64,000 nucleotides of DNA from an uncultured Prevotella sp. (GTDB taxonomy: Bacteria; Bacteroidota; Bacteroidia; Bacteroidales; Bacteroidaceae), in assembly GCA_905233985.1 (NCBI GenBank), contig CAJOFA010000001.1:1-64000 (forward strand). Direction: 5' to 3'. Shown here in pieces: positions 9,181-17,474 of the stretch. Position numbers and translations under genes: made by a program. The number at the start of each line of letters is the position of its first letter. Position 1 is the first letter of the stretch. The notes below the pieces were generated by a model. That model was not told the DNA's origin. It did not search any database and saw only the letters and a program-made list of their open reading frames with translations.

Positions 9181-9757
9181 ATTGTTGTTGTATTGCCTTC
9201 TGGTAGCACTCACGGCAGAGGGGTTCATACTCCTGCGTCTCGCCTAACAGCACACGGCGCTCGCTATCTACGGTACGATGGCTGACATAGGCCAGGTTAC
9301 CGCACTTCACGCAGATGGCATGTACCTTTGTCACGTCGTCGGCAATGGCGCAGAGCGCCGGCATGGGACCGAAGGGCACACCCTTGAAGTCCATGTCAAG
9401 TCCGGCAATGATGACACGCACACCACGGTTAGCCAGCTCATTGCACACGTCAACAAGCCCCATGTCGAAGAACTGCGCTTCATCAATGCCCACTACCTCC
9501 GTGTCGCCTGAGAGCAGCAGGATGCTGGCCGACGAATCTACTGGCGTTGACTGAATGGTATGGCGGTCATGACTCACCACATCCTCGTCAGAGTAACGCG
9601 TGTCAATGGCGGGTTTGTAGATTTCCACTTTCTGCCGCGCAAACTCTGCACGGCGCATACGACGGATGAGTTCCTCCGTCTTGCCCGAGAACATCGAGCC
9701 GCACACCACTTCTATTCTTCCGGGACGGCGTGCCTCCCCTGTCACATTGTCTATCAT
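9179..9757 (-). CDS. tdk: Thymidine kinase
   Basis: A 192-residue type II thymidine kinase for deoxythymidine salvage. The P-loop is [14 protein letters not shown]. The Walker B segment with the catalytic carboxylate is [10 protein letters not shown]. The zinc-binding lasso shows CVKCG and CRECY. The ATG at 9757 is chosen because the in-frame TTG at 9769 overlaps the -7 box. That leaves a leader of only a few nucleotides. It appears to head a leftward group with the AI-2E-like exporter, porV and ispF. Confidence 0.97.
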   Translation of the reverse strand: MIDNVTGEARRPGRIEVVCGSMFSGKTEELIRRMRRAEFARQKVEIYKPAIDTRYSDEDVVSHDRHTIQSTPVDSSASILLLSGDTEVVGIDEAQFFDMGLVDVCNELANRGVRVIIAGLDMDFKGVPFGPMPALCAIADDVTKVHAICVKCGNLAYVSHRTVDSERRVLLGETQEYEPLCRECYQKAIQQQ

Positions 9758-9766
9758 ATCTGCCTG

Positions 9767-9774
9767 CAAAGGTA
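9767..9774 (-). promoter_or_regulatory. -7 box TACCTTTG for tdk, near-leaderless
   Basis: Minus-strand TACCTTTG ending 10 nt before the tdk ATG, so transcription should start within about 5 nt of the start codon. The box is the downstream end of a promoter-linked palindrome (9767-9846). Confidence 0.7.
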
Positions 9775-9846
9775 CGATTAAGCGAGCAGAAAACCAAAGG
9801 AAAATTCATTTTTCTTTGTTTTCTCAAGCGATAGTACCTTCGACCG
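9767..9846 (-). repeat. Promoter-linked palindrome, near-identical to 47624-47703
   Basis: About 80 bp whose reverse complement matches 47624-47703 with three mismatches by eye. It begins GGTCGAAGGTACTATCGCT, contains an imperfect inverted repeat (GAGAAAAC... / ...GTTTTCTGCTC) and ends in the -7 box TACCTTTG. The two copies precede unrelated genes (tdk and fumarase). Confidence 0.8.
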
Positions 9847-9924
9847 ATAGGTCAAAGATAACGTAAACCGAGCGAAATGCAAAATAAAATTTCTCTTTTC
9901 TTTTGTTCTTCTCTCAACTTTTCG

Positions 9925-9932
9925 TAATTTTG
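9925..9932 (+). promoter_or_regulatory. -7 box TAATTTTG for the TPR-like gene
   Basis: TAATTTTG about 55 nt upstream of the ATG at 9988. It matches TAnnTTTG. Confidence 0.55.
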
Positions 9933-9987
9933 TAGCCACAAACCATCTGTCATGGAATGGCATGATTACAAACTAAAAGAGATAAAT

Positions 9988-10941
9988 ATGAAAAGAATAG
10001 TCATTTTTGCGGCGATGATGTGCGCCGTCGTGTTGAGTGCAAACGCACAGACAGAAGAAGAGGACTGGCAGAAAAAAGTCCAGGAGAAGGTACAGATTGC
10101 CGACAGCCACCCGAATGACGGCAAGAAGCAGCTCGAAGCCTCTTACGCCCTGGTTTATGACGAGTTAGGTGACAAACGCGACTTCCAGCGTTCCCTGAAG
10201 TATGCCGACAGAGCCCTGGAGATTGCCAAAGCACAGGAGGTACTGAAAGACACGCTTCTTGGTGACGCCTACATGCAGCAAGTCTTGATAAGCATGGACT
10301 TAGAGGATTATGCAAAGGCAGAAGAGTGTTGGGAGCAGGCCCTTGTAGCCTACGAGAAGGAATTCGGAAAATACGACCCACTCACCATCGGTTCGAAGCT
10401 GCTGGCCGGACATTTCCTGATGCGTTTCAAGTCTGACCCGCGACGCGGATGTCTGCTCGTCATGGAGGCTTTCTTCGACAATGACATGGCTCCGGAAGAC
10501 AAACGCATTGAGAACATGGAAATGGGAAATATTGACTTGGAGTATGCTTTGGAAGTGCTGATGGCCGTTTACACCAACTATATGCGATACACCGTCCCCA
10601 TGATTTACATGGACGGCAAGCCTTACTTCCTCGTGCAGACGCAGGACTGGAACATCGAACGTCCGCTCGTAGGATGGCTGATGCCCAGTTTACTGCGCGA
10701 TTCTCAGGAAGAGTTCAACGGCGACGATCCGATTACCTTTAATGTAGAAACGAATGAGTTCCGGCGCTTCAAGAAAGACGACACAGAGAGGCCCCAGATG
10801 ATATGGAACGTTCGCCAGTCGCATACGAACCCACGTCAATTGGAGATAGACGAGGGCAGTTCCGCACTCGTTTTCCTGTCGGCAGAGCAACACGACACAA
10901 TTCTAAATCTTTTCCGTGAGTTCAAGGCCAGTGGGAAATGA
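9988..10941 (+). CDS. Secreted or periplasmic protein with TPR-like helices, function unknown
   Basis: 317 residues with a clear signal peptide (MKRIVIFAAMMCAVVLSANAQ, last residue Q after the Ala-x-Ala site). Residues about 40-130 read as tetratricopeptide-like helix pairs (SLKYADRALEIAKAQ, YAKAEECWEQALVAYEKEFG), the latter typical of TPRs. The C-terminal half is mixed and not recognised. The ATG at 9988 is preferred over one at 9952 because it gives the signal peptide directly. It is a single-gene unit on the plus strand with its own -7 box. No function is proposed. Confidence 0.8.
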   Translation: MKRIVIFAAMMCAVVLSANAQTEEEDWQKKVQEKVQIADSHPNDGKKQLEASYALVYDELGDKRDFQRSLKYADRALEIAKAQEVLKDTLLGDAYMQQVLISMDLEDYAKAEECWEQALVAYEKEFGKYDPLTIGSKLLAGHFLMRFKSDPRRGCLLVMEAFFDNDMAPEDKRIENMEMGNIDLEYALEVLMAVYTNYMRYTVPMIYMDGKPYFLVQTQDWNIERPLVGWLMPSLLRDSQEEFNGDDPITFNVETNEFRRFKKDDTERPQMIWNVRQSHTNPRQLEIDEGSSALVFLSAEQHDTILNLFREFKASGK

Positions 10942-11022
10942 AGAACGGAGAATTTGCTGCCGCCGATGAATTACAGGCGTTTCTTAGCCAAAAAAAGTTA
11001 AACCTTTAGGTGGCGACAGCAA

Positions 11023-11057
11023 ATTCTTCATTCTTCATTCTTCATTCTTCATTAAAA
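11023..11057 (+). repeat. Heptanucleotide array upstream of rsmI
   Basis: Four perfect ATTCTTC units plus one divergent unit (ATTAAAA), directly upstream of the rsmI -7 box. The same heptamer in another register (CATTCTT) makes the array at 59142-59183. Confidence 0.75.
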
Positions 11058-11062
11058 TATCG

Positions 11063-11070
11063 TACCTTTG
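11063..11070 (+). promoter_or_regulatory. -7 box TACCTTTG for rsmI, near-leaderless
   Basis: TACCTTTG ending 9 nt before the rsmI ATG at 11080. The predicted transcript has a leader of at most a few nucleotides and no Shine-Dalgarno. Confidence 0.7.
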
Positions 11071-11079
11071 CCGCCGTAT

Positions 11080-11757
11080 ATGGGCACATTGTATATCGTT
11101 CCGACGCCGGTGGGGAACATGGAGGACATGACTTTCCGCGCCGTGCGCATGCTCAAGGAGGCCGACCTCATCCTGGCCGAGGACACCCGCACGTCGGGCG
11201 TTCTGCTGAAGCATTACGGCATACAGAACCGCCTGCAGTCACACCATAAGTTCAACGAGCACGGCACCACTGCCGCCATCGTGGAGCGTCTGCTGGCAGG
11301 CGAGACGGTCGCCCTCATCAGCGATGCAGGCACGCCAGGCATCAGCGATCCGGGCTTCTTTCTGGTACGCGAGGCTGTGCGGGCAGGTGTTGAGGTGCAG
11401 ACACTACCTGGAGCTACGGCGTTTGTGCCGGCATTGGTATCCAGCGGACTGCCCTGCGACCGGTTCTGCTTCGAGGGGTTCCTGCCACAGAAGAAAGGAC
11501 GGCAGAGCCGCATCGAGGCATTGGCCGACGAGCCGCGCACCATCATCTTCTACGAGTCGCCCTACAGACTCGTCAAGTTGTTGCAGCAGTTAGCCGCCAG
11601 TTTCGGTCCCGACCGCCAGACCAGCGTCTGCCGCGAGATATCGAAGGTGCACGAGGAGAGCCGGCGCGGTACGCTCGAAGAACTCATCGCCCACTTCACA
11701 GAGACAGCGCCGAAGGGTGAGATTGTCGTAGTGGTGGAAGGAAAGAATAAATCATAA
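11080..11757 (+). CDS. rsmI: 16S rRNA (cytidine-1402 2'-O)-methyltransferase
   Basis: A 225-residue SAM-dependent tetrapyrrole-methylase-fold enzyme that modifies C1402 of 16S rRNA. Signature segments: IVPTPVGNMEDMTFRA at the N-terminus, LAEDTRTSGVLLKHYGI, ISDAGTPGISDPGF and LPGATAFVPALVSSGLP. It is slightly shorter than proteobacterial RsmI but normal for the short form. The ATG at 11080 is preferred over upstream in-frame codons because those overlap the -7 box. It shares its fold with the corrin methyltransferases at 30-34 kb, but the motifs are those of RsmI. Confidence 0.95.
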   Translation: MGTLYIVPTPVGNMEDMTFRAVRMLKEADLILAEDTRTSGVLLKHYGIQNRLQSHHKFNEHGTTAAIVERLLAGETVALISDAGTPGISDPGFFLVREAVRAGVEVQTLPGATAFVPALVSSGLPCDRFCFEGFLPQKKGRQSRIEALADEPRTIIFYESPYRLVKLLQQLAASFGPDRQTSVCREISKVHEESRRGTLEELIAHFTETAPKGEIVVVVEGKNKS

Positions 11758-11775
11758 ACTATAATATAATAAGGT

Positions 11776-12627
11776 ATGAAAAAAGTATTTGTTTTTGCAC
11801 TGTGCTGCTTAGCATTGGCATCGTGCAACTTAGGTAAAGACAAGGACGCTGACGTCAAGGCAGCTCAGGAGCGCGACTCTCTCAATCAGATTATCGCACA
11901 GAAGGACAATGAGATCAATGACATGATGGCAACGTTCAACCAGATTGAAGAAGGCTTCCGTGCCATCAGCGAGGCTGAGGGCCGCGTCACGCTCAACCGT
12001 TCCGGTGAGGGCAGCAGCGCCCAGTCACGTATTCAGGAGAACATGCAGTTTATCCAGCAGACCATGCAGCAGAACAAGGCGCTCATCGAGAAGCTGCGCC
12101 AGCAGCTGAAGGGCAGTTCCGTCAAGAGCGAACAGCTGCAGAAGACGCTCGACAACCTCACCAAGCAGTTAGAGACCAAGACGGAGGAGATTGAGAAACT
12201 GCGTGCAGAGCTGGCCGCCAGAGACATCCATATCGCTGAGCTCGACCAGACGGTGACGCATCTCAATGAGAACGTCAGCAACCTCACCGAGCAGAACCAG
12301 CAGCGTCAGGAAGTCATCACCCATCAGGACAAGGAACTCAACACCGCATGGTTCGTCTTCGGAACGAAGAAGGAACTGAAGGAGCAGCACATCCTGGAAG
12401 GCGGTGAGGTGCTGAAGTCGAACTTCAACAAGGACTACTTCACCAAGATAGACATCCGCCAGTGGAAGGAAATCAAGCTCTACTCGCGCAAGGCCGAGAT
12501 GAAGACTCCCCACCCTGCCGGCTCTTACTCACTCGACCGCGATGCAAACGACCAGTATGTGCTTCACATCCTTGACCCGCAGAAGTTCTGGTCAACATCG
12601 AAGTATCTGGTTATTCTCGTAAAATAG
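11776..12627 (+). CDS. Coiled-coil lipoprotein, possibly Cbp1-like
   Basis: 283 residues. The lipoprotein signal ends in LASC (residue 16). Residues about 25-190 are almost continuous coiled coil (IEKLRQQLKGSSVKSEQLQ, QLETKTEEIEKLRAELAA and similar). A compact C-terminal domain of about 80 residues begins at TAWFVFGTKKELKEQHIL. The layout, with NRSGEG and a long coiled coil, recalls Bacteroides lipoproteins annotated as collagen-binding adhesins of the Cbp1 type. That naming is from memory of the family and is uncertain. It lies 18 nt after rsmI and 7 nt before the metalloprotease, probably in one transcript. Confidence 0.75.
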   Translation: MKKVFVFALCCLALASCNLGKDKDADVKAAQERDSLNQIIAQKDNEINDMMATFNQIEEGFRAISEAEGRVTLNRSGEGSSAQSRIQENMQFIQQTMQQNKALIEKLRQQLKGSSVKSEQLQKTLDNLTKQLETKTEEIEKLRAELAARDIHIAELDQTVTHLNENVSNLTEQNQQRQEVITHQDKELNTAWFVFGTKKELKEQHILEGGEVLKSNFNKDYFTKIDIRQWKEIKLYSRKAEMKTPHPAGSYSLDRDANDQYVLHILDPQKFWSTSKYLVILVK

Positions 12628-12634
12628 TCTCTTG

Positions 12635-13993
12635 ATGAAGAGAAGTATCTGGATACTATTGGCAGTCCTCGCGCTCGCTACAGGTTGCAGTAAGGACGAC
12701 GGCTCCGGCAGTTTGACTGTCGGTACCAGTTCGTTCAACTGGGACAGCAGCGTGCGCGAGGCTCAATTGTCCATTAAAGCCGATGGTTTCTGGACAGCAG
12801 AAAGTGATGTCAACTGGTGTGCCCCGCTCAAGAGCGAGGGCAAGAACGACGCCACGCTCAATATATGGGTAAGCCCGAACCTGACGGGTGAGGCCCGTTC
12901 GGGACACCTCACCATTGAGACCAACAGCCAGCACCGTGTCATCGACATCCATCAGCCCGCCTTCACGGGCGACATCGACAGCTACGAGTATCACCTGCCC
13001 GTCGTGTTCCATGTGATGTATAACGACGAGACGAACGACACGCTGAACGTCAAGCAGGAGCATCTGGCGAAGGTACTTGAGGAGGTGAACAAGCTCTATG
13101 CTGAGAACCAGATGAACATCGTGTTCGAACTGGCCAAGTATGATGACGACGGCGATGAACTGGAAGAGCCTGGCGTCAGTCGTCATGAGGTGGAGTTTTC
13201 CGAATACGACGCAATGCTGTTCCTCAACAGCAAGAACAAGGACAACCGCCAGTATGCCACATACACCCAGAACCTGAAAAAATACATCAACGTCTTCCTC
13301 TTCCGTTTCAAACAGGAAAATACGGAGAACGTTACAATGGGCATCTCCGACAACGCCATCGTACCCACATCACATCCGCTCGACAGCCTGCTGGCAACTG
13401 ACGTCGCCAACGAGTATGCCTACATCTCGTCACCCTGGGGCGTATGCATCAACAACAGATACATCTTTGAGTGGCAGGATGAAAAGACTGTAAACCCACG
13501 CTTTATTGTCGCCACACTTGCCCACGAGTTGGGGCATTACCTCGGACTTTTACACAGCTTCTCCAGTGACGAGTGTAACGTGGATGATGCCTGCGACGAC
13601 ACGAACATCAGCGACTACAACAGCTATATTACGAGTACCGTCGAGCTCATCAAGCAGCTGACGGCACAGGGCAAGAAACCCACCATGAAACAGGTGGCGC
13701 TGCGCGTTGACTGTAAGCTGAACGTGGACTTCCTTGCCCATAACATCATGGACTATGCCTATACCTATGCGGACGAGTTCACTCCTCAGCAGCGCAAGCG
13801 TACCCGCCACGTGCTGAAGTACGGACCGTTGGTGCCCGGGCCGAAACTCATCGACTACAACACCACGGGCATCGTTAACAGAAGCAGAGGAGAAAACACG
13901 TCTCCTACACCTTGTTTCTTGCCTCTTTCTCCTTGCCTCCACTCCCCGGCTCCATGTCCGCCGCTGAGGGTTACACAAACAATGGAAAGGTGA
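12635..13993 (+). CDS. Zinc metalloprotease lipoprotein with BACON-like domain
   Basis: 452 residues. The signal ends in ATGCSKDDG: lipobox Cys followed by SKDD, which fits the Bacteroidetes surface-export rule. Residues about 25-110 form a BACON-like beta-domain (FWTAESDVNWC, GHLTIETNS). The catalytic domain has the extended zinc motif HELGHYLGLLH and a Met-turn NIMDYAY, as in pappalysin-like (M43) metzincins. ATG at 12635 is chosen over TTG at 12632. The last 40 residues (from about 411) are Pro/Cys/Ser-rich and partly encoded by a heptanucleotide array, so they are probably a repeat-derived read-through tail. Substrate unknown. tadA follows 7 nt downstream. Confidence 0.87.
   Translation: MKRSIWILLAVLALATGCSKDDGSGSLTVGTSSFNWDSSVREAQLSIKADGFWTAESDVNWCAPLKSEGKNDATLNIWVSPNLTGEARSGHLTIETNSQHRVIDIHQPAFTGDIDSYEYHLPVVFHVMYNDETNDTLNVKQEHLAKVLEEVNKLYAENQMNIVFELAKYDDDGDELEEPGVSRHEVEFSEYDAMLFLNSKNKDNRQYATYTQNLKKYINVFLFRFKQENTENVTMGISDNAIVPTSHPLDSLLATDVANEYAYISSPWGVCINNRYIFEWQDEKTVNPRFIVATLAHELGHYLGLLHSFSSDECNVDDACDDTNISDYNSYITSTVELIKQLTAQGKKPTMKQVALRVDCKLNVDFLAHNIMDYAYTYADEFTPQQRKRTRHVLKYGPLVPGPKLIDYNTTGIVNRSRGENTSPTPCFLPLSPCLHSPAPCPPLRVTQTMER
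13911..13945 (+). repeat. Five-unit heptanucleotide array in the metalloprotease C-terminus
   Basis: Units CTTGTTT, CTTGCCT, CTTTCTC, CTTGCCT, CCACTCC encode part of a Pro/Leu/Ser/Cys-rich tail beyond the catalytic domain. Confidence 0.6.
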
Positions 13994-14000
13994 TTTTTCC

Positions 14001-14447
14001 ATGACCGAACAGCAGAAGAAAGACGAGCAATACATGCAGCGTGCCCTTGACGAGGCTCGGCGTGCCATGGCTGAGGGTGAGGTACCCATCGGCGCCGTAG
14101 TGGTATGCAAGGACCGCATCATCTCACGCGCCCATAATCTCACTGAGACGCTCTGCGACGTCACGGCACATGCCGAGATGCAGGCCATCACGTCTGCAGC
14201 GAACCTGCTGGGCGGGAAATACCTGACCGACTGCACGCTCTATGTCACCGTAGAACCATGCACCATGTGTGCCGGAGCCATTGGCTGGGCACAGATTCCA
14301 CGCATCGTCTATGGTGCTCCCGATGAAAAACGCGGTTATCACGACCTGGCACCACACGCCCTACACCCCAAGGCAACCGTTGTTGCCGGCGTGCTCGAAA
14401 AAGAATGTCGTGAACTGATGCAACAGTTTTTTAAGGAAAAGAGATAG
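14001..14447 (+). CDS. tadA: tRNA-specific adenosine deaminase
   Basis: A 148-residue zinc deaminase that makes inosine at the wobble base of tRNA-Arg(ACG). Zinc ligands and proton shuttle are H57 and E59 (HAE) and C87/C90 in PCTMC. GAVVV and the substrate-recognition segment CAGAIGWAQIPRIVYGAPD fit TadA rather than a nucleoside deaminase. The start lies 7 nt after the metalloprotease stop. It converges on the response-regulator gene with 1 nt between stops. Confidence 0.95.
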   Translation: MTEQQKKDEQYMQRALDEARRAMAEGEVPIGAVVVCKDRIISRAHNLTETLCDVTAHAEMQAITSAANLLGGKYLTDCTLYVTVEPCTMCAGAIGWAQIPRIVYGAPDEKRGYHDLAPHALHPKATVVAGVLEKECRELMQQFFKEKR

Positions 14448-14448
14448 T

Positions 14449-14802
14449 TTACCCGATATACTTGGCTATCAGTGCCAGACAATCCGCCTGGCTGATAGGC
14501 TTGGTCATGAAGTCATCGCATCCAGCCTCAAGCGCCATCTCACGGTCTTGTTCAAAGGCATTGGCTGTCAGGGCCACGACAGGTAACTGAGGACGCATGG
14601 CCTTCAACTGCCGCGTAGCCTCCAGGCCATCCATGACGGGCATCTTCAAGTCCATGAGTACTAGGTCATAATTCGTGTTGGTGGCCATCTCCACAGCCTC
14701 CTTTCCGTTGCGCGCCCGGTCATATTCATAACGCTGGCGCAGCATATACGTCATCAGAATGAAATTGCTGTCGTTGTCTTCTGCAATCAGAATTCTTTTC
14801 AT
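14449..14802 (-). CDS. Single-domain response regulator (CheY-like)
   Basis: A 117-residue receiver domain with no output domain. The acidic pocket is E8/D9, the phospho-acceptor D51 (LMDLKMP), and the switch residues are T79 and K101 (TKP). It could act as a phosphotransfer intermediate or a diffusible regulator. No histidine kinase gene is adjacent, so its partner is unknown. The pattern LMDLKMPVMDGLEATRQLK is typical of receivers paired with hybrid kinases. Confidence 0.92.
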   Translation of the reverse strand: MKRILIAEDNDSNFILMTYMLRQRYEYDRARNGKEAVEMATNTNYDLVLMDLKMPVMDGLEATRQLKAMRPQLPVVALTANAFEQDREMALEAGCDDFMTKPISQADCLALIAKYIG

Positions 14803-14921
14803 TTGTCTGCTCTCCCTTTTTCCGTTACTTTTTGGTTGAATGTGAAGTGTTGTTTTCGTTAATGATTTACAAATGTAGTAACTTTCGCGGACATTCTCTT
14901 GCTTTTAACGCATATTTTAAC

Positions 14922-14929
14922 TAATTTTG
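14922..14929 (+). promoter_or_regulatory. -7 box TAATTTTG for the GH51 gene
   Basis: TAATTTTG about 33 nt upstream of the ATG at 14963. It overlaps an in-frame TTG that would otherwise extend the ORF, which supports the downstream start. Confidence 0.55.
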
Positions 14930-14962
14930 TACGACGAAACAACAAAAGACCGCATAATTAAC

Positions 14963-16966
14963 ATGAAAATTCGATTTCTTACCAGTGCAGTCGCACTCAC
15001 TGCCGCGCTGACGGTCAGCGCACAGACCTACGTCATGGACGTGAACACCAAGAAGCTCGGCGCACCCATCCAGCCGACCATGTACGGCATCTTCTTTGAG
15101 GACATCAACTACGCCGCCGACGGCGGGCTGTACGGCGAACTGGTGAAGAACCGCTCGTTCGAGTTCCCCCAGTCGCTAATGGGCTGGCAGGCCATCGGGC
15201 GCGTGGAAGTCAGGAACGACGGCCCCTTCGAGCGTTGCCCGCACTATGTCGTGCTCTCTGCCCCCGACCATAGGGACCGCCGCACGGGACTTGTCAACGA
15301 GGGCTACTTCGGCATAGGCGTGCAGAAGGGCGAGCAATACCGCTTCTCCGTCTGGGCAAAGGCGCTTTCCTCCTCGGGAGGAGCTGGGGGAGGTCTCCGC
15401 ATCCAGCTCATCGACGAGAGTTCCATGGACGAGCAGCAGCAGTTCGTCGAGCAGGAACTCGCCATCACCTCCTCCGACTGGAAGAAATACACCGTCACGC
15501 TGACGTCACCCGTTACCTGCAAACACGCCAAGTTGCGCATCTTCCTCAAGGGAGAGAACGCCGTGGCATTGGAACATGTCTCGCTCTTCCCCGTCAACAC
15601 GTTCAAAGGCCGTGAGAACGGTATGCGCCGTGACCTTGCACAGGCGCTCGCCGACCTGCACCCGGGCATCTTCCGCTTCCCCGGCGGATGCATCGTCGAG
15701 GGCACAGACCTCGCCACGCGCTACCAGTGGAAGAATACCGTCGGCCCCGTCGAGAACCGTCCGCTCAACCAGAACCGCTGGGAGCACACCTTCGACCACC
15801 GCTACTTCCCCGACTACTACCAGTCGTACGGGCTCGGTTTCTTCGAGTTTTTCCAACTCGCCGAGGACATCGGCGCCGAGCCGCTGCCCATCCTCAGCGT
15901 AGGACTCGCCTGCCAGTTCCAGAACTGGGAGCAGGAGAGTGCCCACGTGCCTGTCGATCAGTTGCAGCCTTACATTGACGACTGCCTCGACCTCATTGAG
16001 TTTGCCAACGGCCCCGCCGACTCGAAGTGGGGCAAGGTACGTGCCGACATGGGGCATCCCGCACCGTTTAACATGAAATACATCGGTGTAGGCAACGAGC
16101 AGTGGGGCCCGTTCTACTACGAACGCCTCAAGCCCTTCGTCAAGGCCATCCGCGAGAAATATCCCAACATCAGGATCGTAGGCTCCAGCGGTCCCATGCC
16201 CGACGACGATGACAATGCCACCTATAAGTTTGCCGACGGCTGGAAGGCCATGCGCGAGCTGAAGGCCGACCTCGTCGATGAGCACTACTACCGCGACGAG
16301 GAGTGGTTCCTCACCAACGGCTTGCGCTACGACAGCTACGACCGCAAGGGTCCGAAGGTCTTTGCCGGCGAATATGCCTGTCACGGCAAGGGCAAGAAGT
16401 GGAACCACTACGAGGCCGCCATTCTCGAAGCCGCCTTCATAACCAGTTTCGAGCGCAATGCCGACATCGTGTGGATGACCTCCCCTGCCCCGCTCTTCGC
16501 CCATGTCGATGGCTGGCAGTGGCGTCCCGACCAGATATGGTTTGACAACACGCAGGTGTTCAAGAGCGTCAGCTACTACGTGCAGCAACTCTATGCCACC
16601 AATGCTGGCACCAACGTCTTGCCGCTCACTATGCAGAAGAAAGCCGTAGCCAATCAGGACGGCCAGGGCGGGCTCTTTGCCTCGGCAGCCTACGACAGTA
16701 ACACCGGCGAGGTCATCATCAAGATAGCCAACACGTCGCGACAGCCGCAGGCCGTCAGCTTCAACCTCGCAGGCATCAGCGGCGACCGCACGGCCGAGAC
16801 CCTGACACTCAGCCACAACGGTATGGATGACGAGAACAGCATCGCCCGTCCCGAGCTGATTACGCCCGCCAAGGGCACCGTCCCCGTCACCGCCGCCGCC
16901 AAGCATTCCGTCCTCAACGACAACCTGCCCGCCATGTCCTTCCGCATCTATCGAGTGAAGAAGTAA
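14963..16966 (+). CDS. GH51 alpha-L-arabinofuranosidase
   Basis: A 667-residue secreted glycosidase that removes terminal arabinofuranose from arabinan or arabinoxylan. Signal peptide of about 20 residues ending near SAQ. Order: N-terminal strand, a carbohydrate-binding-like insert (about 70-200), the TIM barrel with acid/base Glu in GVGNEQWGPFYYE and nucleophile Glu in KVFAGEYACHG, then a C-terminal beta-domain. Within the insert, SSSGGAGGG (about 134-142) is coded by a GC-rich inverted repeat and looks like an insertion. It is a single-gene unit with no SusC/SusD nearby, ended by the hairpin at 16998. Confidence 0.93.
   Translation: MKIRFLTSAVALTAALTVSAQTYVMDVNTKKLGAPIQPTMYGIFFEDINYAADGGLYGELVKNRSFEFPQSLMGWQAIGRVEVRNDGPFERCPHYVVLSAPDHRDRRTGLVNEGYFGIGVQKGEQYRFSVWAKALSSSGGAGGGLRIQLIDESSMDEQQQFVEQELAITSSDWKKYTVTLTSPVTCKHAKLRIFLKGENAVALEHVSLFPVNTFKGRENGMRRDLAQALADLHPGIFRFPGGCIVEGTDLATRYQWKNTVGPVENRPLNQNRWEHTFDHRYFPDYYQSYGLGFFEFFQLAEDIGAEPLPILSVGLACQFQNWEQESAHVPVDQLQPYIDDCLDLIEFANGPADSKWGKVRADMGHPAPFNMKYIGVGNEQWGPFYYERLKPFVKAIREKYPNIRIVGSSGPMPDDDDNATYKFADGWKAMRELKADLVDEHYYRDEEWFLTNGLRYDSYDRKGPKVFAGEYACHGKGKKWNHYEAAILEAAFITSFERNADIVWMTSPAPLFAHVDGWQWRPDQIWFDNTQVFKSVSYYVQQLYATNAGTNVLPLTMQKKAVANQDGQGGLFASAAYDSNTGEVIIKIANTSRQPQAVSFNLAGISGDRTAETLTLSHNGMDDENSIARPELITPAKGTVPVTAAAKHSVLNDNLPAMSFRIYRVKK
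15366..15399 (+). repeat. GC-rich inverted repeat inserted in the GH51 gene
   Basis: TTTCCTCCTCGGGAGGAGC followed by TGGGGGAGG codes for a Ser/Gly run (SSSGGAGGG) in an otherwise ordinary domain. The inverted repeat (TCCTCC / GGAGGA) suggests an in-frame insertion of a small palindromic element. Confidence 0.45.
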
Positions 16967-16997
16967 GCGACTTATCCACAACAGTAAGAATATAAAT

Positions 16998-17033
16998 AAA
17001 CCGCCCCGAAACCTTTTGGCTTCGGGGCGGTTT
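16998..17033. terminator. Bidirectional hairpin terminator between GH51 and HU genes
   Basis: A 13-bp perfect stem (AAACCGCCCCGAA / TTCGGGGCGGTTT) with A and T tracts at its ends, lying between two convergent genes. It should stop both transcripts. A lone TTATCCACA (a DnaA-box match) sits just upstream at 16972-16980. Confidence 0.85.
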
Positions 17034-17051
17034 CATAGAGAATAAATCAGG

Positions 17052-17450
17052 TTATTTGTCCTTGACGTAGTACTTCTCGTAGCTGAGATTAGCAAGCTCC
17101 TGCTTGATTTCCTTGTCAGGAACCAAAACCAAGTGTACGTTCTTGATGCAGGTGCGGGCATTAAACTCCGTCACAGTTGCTGTACCTTCTGAACAGACGC
17201 CCAGTCTTAAGGTTCCCAAGTGTGGAATCTTAATGGGATGTCCGTTGCACAAAAGCTCACGGATCTGCTTGGTAATAGCATTGTTGATGGTAGCCACACG
17301 AGAACGTTCAATCTTCGAGTCAGCGGCGATGTGGTCGGCCAGGTCGCTCTCGTCGATGGTTGAGTTCAGACAAGTACGGAAATACCAGAAGTTGTAGTAT
17401 TCCGACTTTGAATTCTTGTTCTGATAGGGTGTTACAGTGATGATACCCAT
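17052..17450 (-). CDS. HU-family (HU-HIG-like) DNA-binding protein
   Basis: About 132 residues resembling the long HU-like DNA-binding proteins of Bacteroidetes. VTPYQNKNSKSEYYNFWYF at the N-terminus, IKQIRELLCNGHPIKIPHLG in the body helix, then LGTLRLGV at the start of the beta arm. It is paired with a second HU-like gene 24 bp upstream. The ATG at 17450 fits the paralogue's start better than the one at 17465. Such proteins bend or coat DNA. Whether these act on the neighbouring repeat region is unknown. Confidence 0.85.
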   Translation of the reverse strand: MGIITVTPYQNKNSKSEYYNFWYFRTCLNSTIDESDLADHIAADSKIERSRVATINNAITKQIRELLCNGHPIKIPHLGTLRLGVCSEGTATVTEFNARTCIKNVHLVLVPDKEIKQELANLSYEKYYVKDK

Positions 17451-17474
17451 GTTCAAGTCCTCCATAGAGTTAAG

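Noticed and set aside
16972..16980. Perfect DnaA box TTATCCACA
   Set aside because: A single copy next to a terminator; one 9-mer is expected by chance in a window of this size. A second match at 19442-19450 lies inside a gene.
15506..16981. Long minus-strand ORF opposite the GH51 gene
   Set aside because: Shadow of a high-GC coding region; the plus-strand frame has all catalytic motifs.
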